From the NCBI RefSeq assembly GCF_950023065.1, contig NC_088677.1, positions 59,173,469 through 59,237,468 on the forward strand: DNA of 64,000 bases. The letters are read 5' to 3'. Of this stretch, positions 51,620 through 61,257 are shown one piece after another (positions within the stretch are counted from its first letter, which is position 1; every line of letters starts with the position of its first letter). The position numbers and the translations under genes are program-made. Under the pieces are notes generated by a model. That model saw only the letters and a list, made by a program, of their open reading frames with translations. It was not told where the DNA came from and ran no database searches. Source of the stretch: Planococcus citri (Eukaryota; Arthropoda; Insecta; Hemiptera; Pseudococcidae).

Positions 51620-52640
51620 TTGCAGCATTATTCAAAAGTGATGTTGCGACCTATCAAAATAAGTTAAAATTTTGCGAGAAGTTCAAGTATTCCCACAGAA
51701 ATGTTTTTTGAACACTTTTGAAGAAGTTAGATCTCGACATTGAATCGTGATTTTCAAGATACAGTCGGCCCCGCTTATTATGGTCGCAGTTGTCCGAGGC
51801 AAATTGATTTTATTAAGCGGGTGATTTTATAAAGCGAACCTTTGAAAAAACACAATTTTCACATAAAAAAATTTACTACAACTTCACAATGTATATGCAT
51901 ACTAAAAAGATGGATTAAAATTACAATAGGTACTCCCGAATTCGCGATTTAGGTACATAACATATCTATTTTTCAAATTTTCAAAATGTTTAGACCTTTT
52001 TTTCTTTATCATCACTTGAGAGAAAGTTGTTAGAAATCAAAATTTAAAAATAAGAGAATAATAAGTGAAAAATTCCAAAATTTTTGATTTAAAATATGAA
52101 AAAACAAGCCATTTTCCCATAAATACCTCAATATTTTCACAAAATGATTCTGCTAAGCGGGGAGTTTGATTACATTAAAGGAGTGATTTTCTGTGTAATT
52201 AGGTACAAAAAATCGGGACCAAGCCATTTGATTACATTAAACGGGTGATTTTATTAAGCGGATCCATAATAAGCGGGGCCGACTGTATTTAAAGAAGTGT
52301 TATGGGACCTATCAAAATAGATTAAAATTTCGCGAGAAAATCAAATATGGCCACGAACATGTTTTTTGAGAATTTTTGAAGAATTCTAAGCCCAAAATCG
52401 GGTAATTATTTCTGGGTTTTCTAAAAAATGTGTAATGCGACATATCAAAATGAATTTCAATTACGACAGAAATTGAAAATTTCAGTCAAAAAATTTTTTT
52501 GCATCATTTTTGAAGTTTTTTGAGCTCAAAATTGGGCGATGACTTTGAAAAAGTGCAATATGACAAATCAAAATAGGTTAAAATTTCGCGTAAAAATCAA
52601 ACATTTTCACGAACAAGTTTTTCGAACAGTTCTACCAGAG
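51620..52640. repeat. Second block of the ~130-bp satellite
   Basis: Units of 'CCTATCAAAATA(A/G)GTTAAAATTTCGCGAGAA' type (core GTTAAAATTTCGCGAG) at about 51648, 52305, 52440 and 52565, related to the satellite at 45100-46400. The block is interrupted by a 524-bp transposon at 51762-52285. Confidence 0.75.
51762..52285. mobile_element. Pogo/Tigger-like MITE, 524 bp
   Basis: Ends are 22-bp perfect terminal inverted repeats beginning CAGTCGGCCCCGCTTATTA, flanked by TA on both sides (51760-51761 and 52286-52287). CAGT...ACTG termini with a TA duplication are typical of the pogo/Tigger branch of Tc1/mariner. Sub-terminal repeats of TTTTATTAAGCGG-type text occur inside both ends. There is no transposase frame, so it is non-autonomous. 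It landed inside the ~130-bp satellite. Confidence 0.9.
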
Positions 52641-54484
52641 AGAACTGCTCTGTCAAATCAACACTCATTCCATCACCGGGGGGATGAAAACAAACCCTCA
52701 AACGAAATCCTATAAAAATCAACTTTTCAAAAAAAAAAATACCTGCGTTAAATTAATTGTTTTTTTCCGTTGCCTTTTACTCCATAAATCGTATACAAAA
52801 CCACCGCCATCGTTGCACATTGAAAATGCGAGCGAAAAAAAAACCATAACTACCCGACAAAGTACTTCATTTTTATCGTTTCTCTCGGGGGAAAAATTTC
52901 TCTCCAGCGTCGTTAGAATCCTTACAACTTGCCGCCGCACCTCCATCCAGCACCGGTAGCGTACACGACTACTCAATCAAAACTCTTTCTCCGGCGAAAC
53001 AAAAATCCAAAATTAACAACCCGAAAGTCAAAAGGGAAAACAACTTTTAATTAAGTAATATAAAATGGAACGCGTCGCATTTGTCGTCGGCAATTTGACG
53101 ATTTCAAAAGACACATCGTGTAACTTTTTTCCATTAATTATAAGGCTCTCCGCCCTTTCTCTTCGTCTCTGTGACTGACGACGATGATGATGATGATGAC
53201 GTCGTCGTACACCACACTACGTTCTTTAATACTTCTCGTTTATGTATTACTTGGAAGCCCGCAGGCGGATAGGAGACGTGATGTGGTACACACGACGGCG
53301 TGTGTACAAAACAATAAGCTCCTAACGTCACAGCTCTGCTCCCCCTGTCTTGGGTAAATACAGAAAAGAGAAAAGTACTGACGAGGGTTGTTGGAGAAGC
53401 CTTTAAAAAAATATGCGTTTCGCGATCGATGAATTTGGCTCGATTTCAAAACTTACTACATTTTAAAAAGAAGAAAAATAAAATTAAACCGTTTAAAATA
53501 TACGTAGATACCTTATACTTAGTTGTTCAAACTACCTAACTAGCATCTTTTTTGGCTCTATACAAAAACAAAAACTACAGGTACGCGTCGACTTGTTGTT
53601 AGGTAAGTAATCGTTTCTAGCTAGTTTTTCAGTCAAGAAACACCTCTACCTACCTATTTCGTCTCCAGCATCGTTGAAAACCCATAGAGAAGACGAAATC
53701 CGTTTACTGTTAAGTAAGCGAACATCTTGCGAAATTCGAGTTTTTCTTTTTACTTTCTCGTTTCTGAACACGAATTCAATTTATACCGAATACGAGCGAG
53801 AGATAGTCTTCTTCGTTCGTTAATATTTCATCATGTACTTTGCTAAAAATACTTTACCTACTCGGTGCGGTATACAGAGTTTTGTCCTTTTGAAAATAAT
53901 AAGACGAATTTATTTCGGCGATGTGCCCCCCCTCTAGCTTTTCCTCTCACTCTGGCACACGCTTTCCACCCACAGTAGGCTTCGTTCCACGTTACGCTTC
54001 GGGCTTAATAAGCTCCGAGTCCATCACCTGGCCAAAATTATTCAAATTAAACGTCAAGTTCAAGGCTGTAAAATGCTCTCTGTATTCTAAATAGTCTTGT
54101 AGGTGAAACTTCGAACCTCGGGCATTGTAAATTTTCCGAATTCGCAGACGAGAGTTTCTGCTGCCTCGTAAACCAAAAATATAGGTAACATTCTTATCGC
54201 GCCACTCGTTCGTTAGTACAAGTTTGCAAAATCTTGTAATTTTCCATAGACATGAAAAATATTCCGCGTACTTCGCGAAACGCCAAACCGAACAAACTAA
54301 CCGCAGGGGAAGTATTTCTTCACTAGGAGTAAACCTTACTAACACGTTATTCTTGCTTTCCTCTCCCTTTCCTTCATCCTCCCGAATTTTATATATTTTT
54401 CAACAAATCAGAGGTGGACTTTGATTGAAAAAAATACCAAAATCCATAAAAACAGCATGATTTTATCAAGAACATAACTAAAAA
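52641..54484. other. Non-repetitive stretch, no gene seen
   Basis: A (GAT)n/(GAC)n tract lies near 53175-53210 and TAGGTAAGTAA and CTACCTACCTA words near 53600-53660. The 117-residue minus frame at 53992-54345 has no family signature. Frames at 52684-52976 overlap on opposite strands. No exon is supported. Confidence 0.4.
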
Positions 54485-55080
54485 TGTCATCTTTTCTTTC
54501 CCCTTCCAAAACAATATTTTCAAAAAATCAGTTCATCGCAAGATTTTTTTATTTTTTGAAACTTCGAAGTTCAAATTTGTGAAAAGGAAGAAAAGAAGAA
54601 AGGAACTGGAGAGGCTTATTAGGAACATGCTTTTGAATTTCAACCCAACTCATCAAAAGTATAATATAATCTTCTGAACATGAGTTCGAAATTGATGGAT
54701 GGAAGGAGGAAGATTAAAGAATAGAAGCCCAATTTTTGCTCTCCCTCTTTTTCTCAAAAAATGTGTTTTTTTTATCTGAGTGTTTTAAAAAGTGCTCGAA
54801 ATTTATGAGAGGAAAAATAAGAGAGAGACTGCGAAAGAAGAATGATCTGATTAGGAACATTCAATACATCTTACATTTCTTTGAACATTATTCAAATTCA
54901 GCTGTTCTCTCCCCCATTTCTCAAAAAAAGTTCTAAAAAAATGTGACACACAAACCTTTTATTTTTTAAAAACGTGTGTAAGGTTTGTGAAAGGTGAGAG
55001 AGGGGCAGGAGAAGAAGATTTTGATTAAGAACATGTCTCTAAATTTACTCTCAGTCTCCAAGAAATAGGTTCATGAGATT
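54485..55080. repeat. Three degenerate ~200-bp tandem units
   Basis: Each unit runs CTCTCCC(T/C)...CTCAAAAAA, then TTTATTTTTT/TTTTAAAAA, then GTGAAAGG(T/A)GAGAG-like purine text, then GATT(A/T)(G/A)GAACAT. The units centre on 'TTAGGAACATGC' (54619), 'TTAGGAACATTC' (54850) and 'TTAAGAACATGT' (55024). The frame at 54736-54936 falls inside and is not credible. Confidence 0.6.
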
Positions 55081-55919
55081 TATTGTTATTTTTATTCAAA
55101 TCCAAACTAAATCTTGCATACATTTCCTACTTTTATCGTTTCACAAAAATAGGAGAGTGAAAACGAATGGAGAAAAGTCACGTTTTTTGAGGTAAAATAT
55201 TCATATAAAATTCATTTTTATAAGAAAAAAATTTTCAGTTTCCCAAATTTTGAAATTTTGATTTTTAGCCATGAAAGTTGAATATTAACTCAAATAGTTT
55301 GAATTTTCATAACGTATTTTTGAAATTATTCAACAAAATCTGAAAAAAAAAAACTTATGAAAATTGGTTCACTCTATAAAAAGAACGTTTCTACTTCCCT
55401 TTTCAAAGGAATTGGAATGAAAATTATGGTTGTTTTCTGGCCTTACTGTGCTATATCGTTTTTAGTTTTATTAATAGCTACCTAATTCATTTCATTTTTG
55501 ATTGGTGCTACATTTTGAAACAAATAAGTTGTCATCGTACATATTTTTCATTAGATTTGGTAATACATTGAAAAAAGGAACAATATATGTATGTACTTTT
55601 GTTGAAACCTCGATAAGAGAACAGATATTGCATAATACTGCAACACTTTTCAATTTTCAATCGTTGTCACGTTGTCACTCACAAAATTATCATGAAAAAA
55701 AATAAGAAATAGAAAGAAAAGAATTACATGCATATTGCATACAAAGACAATAGACTTATCAAAATGAAAAAATAAAATGTAAGCAATAACTGAAAAAACT
55801 TGTTGTCTGGTTATGAAATTATCTAGGAAAAATTTGGTAAAATGTTTCGTAATTTTTTGTCACATCATGGCCAATGAAAACGTTTATCTACAGGCGTTAG
55901 GCAATTTCACCAATACGAG

Positions 55920-55927
55920 TATAAATA
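55920..55927 (+). promoter_or_regulatory. TATA box of secreted-peptide gene A
   Basis: TATAAATA, followed 34 bp after its first base by a TCA initiator (A at 55954 in ATTCAGAGTT), a usual arthropod arrangement. The same box, initiator and spacing recur in copy B. Just upstream CGAGTATAAATA creates a TACGAGTA word that copy B lacks. CCAATGAAAACG lies about 50 bp upstream in both copies. Confidence 0.8.
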
Positions 55928-56051
55928 GCGGAAAAACCCATGCATACGCATTCAGAGTTATTCAATCGCGCTGAAACTGATTCTAGCTAAATACTTGAGT
56001 ATTACGTTTTGAAGTCATTTAAAAAAAGAGAGAAAAAAACATACCAACATT

Positions 56052-57498
56052 ATGAGGGCTGTAGTCGTAAGTATCATATGGGTTATTCCATGCCAAATCG
56101 GCGGATTTTTGCACGAGGGGTCTTCGATTTTTTTCAAAATCAGATCATGTGTGGGGGTCATCGAACGATGACGATGAATGACGCAAACCGGATAATTTTC
56201 CGATTTTTTTTTGACGGAGCTGTGGCGCTTCAAAGTTCTTAAAATGGCCGAAAATAGAAAATTTCAGTTGCAAATTGCTCCGGTTGTACGTGGTATAGAA
56301 TTTTGAACTTTTTTTCAAATTGTAGCACTTTGAGAGGGTAATCGACGAATGATGTCAAAATCAGTGTTGCCACTTTCAAAAACCTAAAAAAATTGATTTA
56401 AAAACTTGAAATTTAAATATAACCATGATGTCCCCCAGTAAAAATTCTAAAAAAATTCTCAGTTTTAGTCCTTTTTATGTAGAATAACATATCAAAAAAT
56501 TGGACTGGCATTGTTTTTCATTTTCGAGAAAAAATATTTTACCAATGTGTAGACGAATATGTGAAAAAAATCCCCCTTCCTCCCAATTTGTCAACGAATT
56601 GACGGAAAATGCCTTTTTTCGTGTTAGACTTTTATTTTAAGAGTGAAACATGCATTTTTCGTCAATTCGTTGACAAATTGGGAGGGAGGGGGATTTTTTT
56701 TTAACATATTCGTCTACACATTGGTAACATATTTCAAAAATGCAAAAATTTTCATTTTTTAGGTTTCTTATGGTACTTTTGCGATAACTGTAAAACTTGT
56801 AATTTTTTTTCTCGAAAATGAAAAACAATGCAAGTCCAATTTTTTGATATGTTATTCTACATAACAAGGACTAAAACTGAGAATTTGTTTAGAATTTTTA
56901 CAGGGGGACATCATGGTTATAAGTTTTTAAATCAATTTTTTAGGTTTTTGAACGTGGCAACACTAATTTAGACATCATTCGTCGATTACCCTCTCAAAGT
57001 GCTACAATTTGAAAAAAAGTTCAAAATTCTATACGACGTACAACCGGAGCCATTTGCAACTGAAATTTTCCATTTTTGGCCATTTTGGAGAACTTTGAAA
57101 CCCCACAGCTCCGTCAAAAAAAAATCGAAAAATTGTCCGGTTTGTGTCATTCGTCATCGTTTGATGACCCTCTACACATGATCTGATTTTGAAAAAAATC
57201 GAATACCCCTCGTGCAAAAATCCGCCGATTTGGCATGGAATGACCCATATACTTGTATGTATTTAAATCAACCAACCAATACACATATTTGAGTTTTTTT
57301 GCACCCAAAATTCTTCAACTTGACTAATGCATTTTCGTTATAATCCGTTCAAAGGCATATGTGATGGTCATAGTAACCTACGTTTGCATACTATCTGTAC
57401 AAGCCGACGTTTGGGATGGACTAGTACCATCAGCAACGCCACGTCGCCAATGTTGTCCATGTGAGGAGCATAAGGAAGCTCCAAAGGCTCAACAGTAA
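56052..57498 (+). CDS. Small secreted peptide precursor, copy A (two exons)
   Basis: Exon 1 codes for MRAVV (56052-56066) and ends at the donor GTAAGT. Exon 2 is 57355-57498, phase 0, after ...TTCAAAG, with a CTAAT branch-like site at 57324-57328. The product is 52 residues. Residues 1-22 are a signal peptide with core AYVMVIVTYVCILSVQA and likely cleavage after VQA, so the product should be secreted. The 30-residue mature peptide starts DVWDGLVPSATP, has a dibasic RR, then QCCPC (three cysteines), then a charged tail EEHKEAPKAQQ. I recognise no family; effector, antimicrobial or signalling roles are only possibilities. The paralogue at 60238 shares 50/50 bases of the signal-peptide part of exon 2 but no mature sequence. 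The intron is 1288 bp because of a foldback insertion. Confidence 0.8.
56079..57247. mobile_element. TA-flanked 1169-bp foldback element in intron of gene A
   Basis: Ends are TGGGTTATTCCATGCC and its near-perfect complement, flanked by TA at 56077-56078 and 57248-57249. The ~560-bp arms are reverse complements meeting near 56640-56650, and the left arm lacks ~100 bp that the right arm keeps. Copy B's intron has the empty site (TCATATACTTG). Removing element plus one TA leaves exactly 117 bp, the length of that intron. It starts only 12 bp after the splice donor. There is no transposase. The TA duplication suggests Tc1/mariner-type mobilisation. Confidence 0.92.
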
Positions 57499-57916
57499 AG
57501 TGCTATCATCAATACCCAAAAGTAAATGTTTATCAGCTTTCCTTCAACGTTAATTGAAAATCTAAATACACGTTTGTCTATAGTTTTACTGTTCATAGTC
57601 ATGTTTTTGCACCTAAGCTTCATGTACAAATACGCACAACGGCTACTCCGTTTCCTTTCTAGAAAAATACGCAATGCACTTTCACGCCTTTTTTCTGGCT
57701 TGATTTCTTTTTCGCTACGCTCACCTTTCTCACTCTCTCTCTCTCTTTTTTTCTATTTTGCACTGTAGATTTTTTTTTTATCAAGTTTTAAATTTTGTGT
57801 AAAATTTTACGATCCGATTCAGGCATACGAACTATGCACGTATGTCGTATAGAATTAATAATAATGAAACGATTAATTAATATTTTGACAGATAATTTTG
57901 TTCGTTTAATAATTCA

Positions 57917-57922
57917 AATAAA
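57917..57922 (+). terminator. Poly(A) signal of gene A
   Basis: AATAAA in TTCAAATAAACTGATTC, about 420 bp after the stop, conserved with its surroundings in copy B at 60943. The 3'UTR between holds a pyrimidine-rich tract near 57725-57765. A TTTTGCACTGTAG at its end could act as a splice acceptor, and it is broken in copy B. Confidence 0.6.
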
Positions 57923-58220
57923 CTGATTCTGCAAGCCACCTGTTGTTCGTTCGTTAGTTGATTCATTTTTTCAAACGTAATAAGCTGACTATGAGTTGAA
58001 TGACAAAGGGCAGCAGAAGCCTTTACAATTATTATACATTATTCAAGTCAATATTGAATTCTCCTAACAAATATCACAGTTTTGAGGCCGGAGTTCAAAT
58101 CATCGGCATTTTCAAATTCAGCGCAAATTGAATATAATTTGAAATGTATTTTTTCAGTTGGGGTAACCTAATTTTTGAAGGCGAAGTGTCGTTAAACTCA
58201 TAATACTTAGGACTACTCAT

Positions 58221-59199
58221 TGGGGAGGGTCATAAAAAAAGTAATAATGCCGGAGCATGTTGACCAAATTGAATGGAGATCTTCATTATGAGCTAAAAAT
58301 TAATCAGAAAAAATTTTAACTCCGGAAATTCTCCACCAAAAGAGATGCGAGTCCTCAAGAAGTAGCATTTTCGAGGAAAATGACGTTTTTTTTTCTTCCT
58401 AGCTTCTATACCCAATCAGCTTCAGAAAGAACGGCTCAGTTCTAAAAGATACTATTCGAAGTTTTGCATCGACCTAGCCACCTAGGCCATTGCTATTGCT
58501 ATCAAAATCCAAGATCAGTTGTAGGGTTCTACCGAGAGATTAAAATTTTTCAAACCGCTTATTTTCGTGTTTGAGAACTCTTCTTTGCAAATATTTCACA
58601 TTAACTACGATTAAACATAAAAAGATATCAATTCTGGAACCGAGGAAATATTTTGAAATATACGGGTGCCAATTATTCGCCATAATTGCCGATTTAAACA
58701 AATCGAGACAAATAGCCAAAAATTTTACAATTTTTCTGGTTATATTAATTGATCAAAAATGATCAAAAAATGGCACCAGACGTTCCAAAATACGTATTTC
58801 CCTAGTTTCAGAAAAATGATATCCTTCGATGTTTTCAGACAATTGATGTGAAAAATTTCCAAAACTCTTTCGTCAAAAATAAACGATTTGCTAACTTTCA
58901 ATCGCTCAGTAGCGCCTAAAAATTGGCCTTGGACTTTGATGTCAATTTCCTGGGTTGCCGCAGAATCTGAAATACCTACCATCTTTTGGAACTGGGCCAT
59001 GTTTCTCATAGCAGGTTCAGCAGAGGCTAGAGCAAAAAAAACTACGATTTTTTCGATAATGCCTTCTCTTCGAGGACCCATATCTCCTCTCTAGAGAAAC
59101 TTTCGGAGCTACAAATTTGTTTGAACACCTTTTAACTCAAAATAAAGATTTCCACCGAATTCGGCTGAAATCTTCGACATTTTTTTGTTCACGCCCTAC
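58221..59199. mobile_element. Foldback family 1 copy downstream of gene A
   Basis: The left arm (GGGGAGGGTCATAAAA..., 'GAGTCCTCAAGAAG', 'GCCACCTAGGCCATTGC') and right arm ('TTTTTTGTTCACGCCC', 'CTTCTCTTCGAGGACCC') are reverse complements around 58720. The inner pair is GGTGCCAATTATT and AATGGCACC. It is present at the matching place in unit B, so it predates the duplication. Frames at 58740-59094 on both strands are arm translations. Confidence 0.8.
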
Positions 59200-60105
59200 G
59201 TCGGATCGTCGCACATAAAATCATCAAAAAATTGGAAATTTCGTAAAAAGAAAAAATTAAAGGTACCTACAATAAGACTTCTCAAAATAAAAACATCAAT
59301 AAATGAAGAAAGTACAGGTAATGACATCGCGCGAAAGCTCCAGGCACAGGCTCAAAGAGAAAGCTCAGTCCAATAAATTTTCAACATTGAACTTTCGAGC
59401 AGTTTTTTTTCAATCGATTCATTTCCTTATTTGTAAGAAAACATTTTAGGTTTCCAAAATTTTGAAATTTTGATTTTCAGTCATGAAAGTTGAATATTGA
59501 CTCGAATAGCTTAAATGCTCATAATGTATCTTTGAAATAATTCAACAAAATCTGAAAAAAAAACAACTTATGGAAATTGGTTCACTCCAAAAAGAACGTT
59601 CTATGTACTTTACTTTTTAAAGAAATTGGAATGAAAATTATGGTTGTTTTCTAACCTTTTACTGTGGTATATCGTTTTTATAGTTTTATACTAGTAGCTA
59701 ATTCATTCCACTTTTGATTAATGCTACATTTTGAAACAAATAAGTTGTCATCGTACATATTCTTCATTAGATTTCGTAATAAAAAAAAGAACATACTTTC
59801 GTTGAAACCTCGATAAGAGAATAGATATTGCATAATACTGCGACACTTTTCAATTTTTTAATCGTTGCGTTTTGTTGTCACTCACAAAATTATCGTCAAA
59901 AAAATAAGAAATAAAAATAAAAGAATTACATGCAAGCACAATAAACTTATCAAAATGGAAAAAATAAAATTTAAGCAATAACTGAAAAAACTTGCTGTCT
60001 GGTTGTGAAATTATCTAGGAAAAATTTGGTAAAATGTTTCGTAATTTTTTGTCACATCATGGCCAATGAAAACGTTTATCTACAGGTGTGAGTAAATTTC
60101 ACCTA

Positions 60106-60113
60106 TATAAATA
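60106..60113 (+). promoter_or_regulatory. TATA box of secreted-peptide gene B
   Basis: TATAAATA with the TCA initiator A at 60140, again 34 bp from the first T, in ATTCAGAGTTATTCAATCGC, which is identical to copy A. The preserved core promoter implies both copies can be transcribed. The segment just upstream differs (CACCTA instead of CCAATACGAG). Confidence 0.8.
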
Positions 60114-60237
60114 GCGAAAGAAACCATGCATACGCATTCAGAGTTATTCAATCGCGCTGAAACTGATTCTAGCTAAATAAGTAACTATTACGTTTTGAAG
60201 TCATTTTAAAAGAGAGAGAAAAAAACATACCAACACT

Positions 60238-60498
60238 ATGAGGGCTGTAATCGTAAGTATCATATACTTGTATGTATTTAAATCAACCAATACCTATACA
60301 TATTTGAGGTTTTTTGCATCCAAAATTCTCCAAGTTAACTAATGCATTTTCGTTATGATCCGTTCAAAGGCATATGTGATGGTCATAGTAACCTACGTTT
60401 GCATACTATCTGTACAAGCGGGCATTGCAGCTCCACCAAAACCACCAGGACCACCACCACCACCGGGTACCGATAGTGGTCCAAGTAGCGGATCATAA
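60238..60498 (+). CDS. Small secreted proline-rich peptide precursor, copy B (two exons)
   Basis: Exon 1 is 60238-60252 (MRAVI), the intron 60253-60369 (117 bp, GTAAGT...AAAG, CTAAT branch-like site at 60339-60343), and exon 2 60370-60498. The product is 47 residues. The 22-residue signal peptide is as in copy A apart from Val5 to Ile. The mature 25 residues start GIAAPPKPPGPPPPPG and end TDSGPSSGS, with no cysteine. Compared with copy A, 75 bases replace 65 between GTACAAGC and ATAAGGAAGC, with no convincing alignment. The 10-bp difference shifts the reading frame, so the shared 3' segment that codes for the tail in A supplies the stop in B. The old tail frame is still open here to 60548-60550. 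A salivary or cuticular secretion role is conceivable but unproven. Confidence 0.78.
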
Positions 60499-60942
60499 GG
60501 AAGCTCCAAAGGCTCAAGAAGAAAGTGCTTTCATCAATACCCAAAAGTAAATGTTTTATCAGCTTTCCCTTAACGTTAATTAAAAATCTAAATACACGTT
60601 TGTCTATAGTTTTATACTGCTCATAGTCATGTTTTTGCACCAAAGCTTCATGTACAAATACGCACAATGGCTACTCCATTTCCTTTCAAGAAAAATACGC
60701 AATGCACTTTCTCACCTTTTTTCTCGCTTGATTTCTTTTTCTCTACGCTCACCTTTCTCACTCTCCATCTCTTTTTTTTCTATTTTGCACTGTCGATTTT
60801 TTTTTATCAAGTTTTAAATTTTGTGTAAAATTTTACGATCCGATTCAGACATACGAACTATGCACGTATGTCGTATAGAATTAATAATAATGAAACGATT
60901 AATTAATATTTCGATAGATAATTTTGTTCGTTTAATAATTCA

Positions 60943-60948
60943 AATAAA
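60943..60948 (+). terminator. Poly(A) signal of gene B
   Basis: AATAAA in the same context as in copy A (TTCAAATAAACTGATTC), about 445 bp after the stop. A second pyrimidine tract near 60750-60790 ends in TGCACTGTCG, so the acceptor-like AG of copy A is absent here. Confidence 0.6.
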
Positions 60949-61257
60949 CTGATTCTGCAAGCCATCCGTTGTGTGTTCGTTAGTTGATTTATTTTTTCAA
61001 AACGTAATAAGCTGAGTCAAATGACAAAGGGCAGCAGAAGCATTTACAATTATTATATGTACTGCCTCACCCAAGTCAATATTGAATCCTCTTAGCAAAT
61101 ATCACAGTTTTGGGGCCGGAGTTGAAATCATCGCTATTTTCGAATTCAGAGCACATTAAATACATAATAATTTGAAAGGTATTTTTTCAGTTGGGTAACC
61201 TAATTTTTGAAGGCAAAGTGTCGTTGAAATCATAATACTTAGGACTACCTACTCATT

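Larger units (their letters stand above)
55200..59420 (+). repeat. Tandem duplication, unit A
   Basis: This unit aligns collinearly with 59421-62435: leader text 'TTTTGAAATTTTGATTTT', promoter, gene, 3'UTR and a downstream foldback element. Distances between anchors differ by exactly 1171 bp upstream versus downstream of the intron (TATA to TATA 4186, exon 2 to exon 2 3015). The foldback insertion in unit A explains this. Outer boundaries are approximate. Confidence 0.9.

Noticed and set aside
53992..54345. 117-residue minus frame
   Set aside because: It looks less biased than most but has no family signature, no initiator or TATA within reach and no poly(A) support.
57526..60817. A similar open frame in both 3'UTRs (57526-57768 and 60629-60817)
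   Set aside because: The copies differ mostly by amino-acid-changing substitutions (about six against three silent by eye), with no sign of protein constraint. Shared openness is explained by recent duplication.
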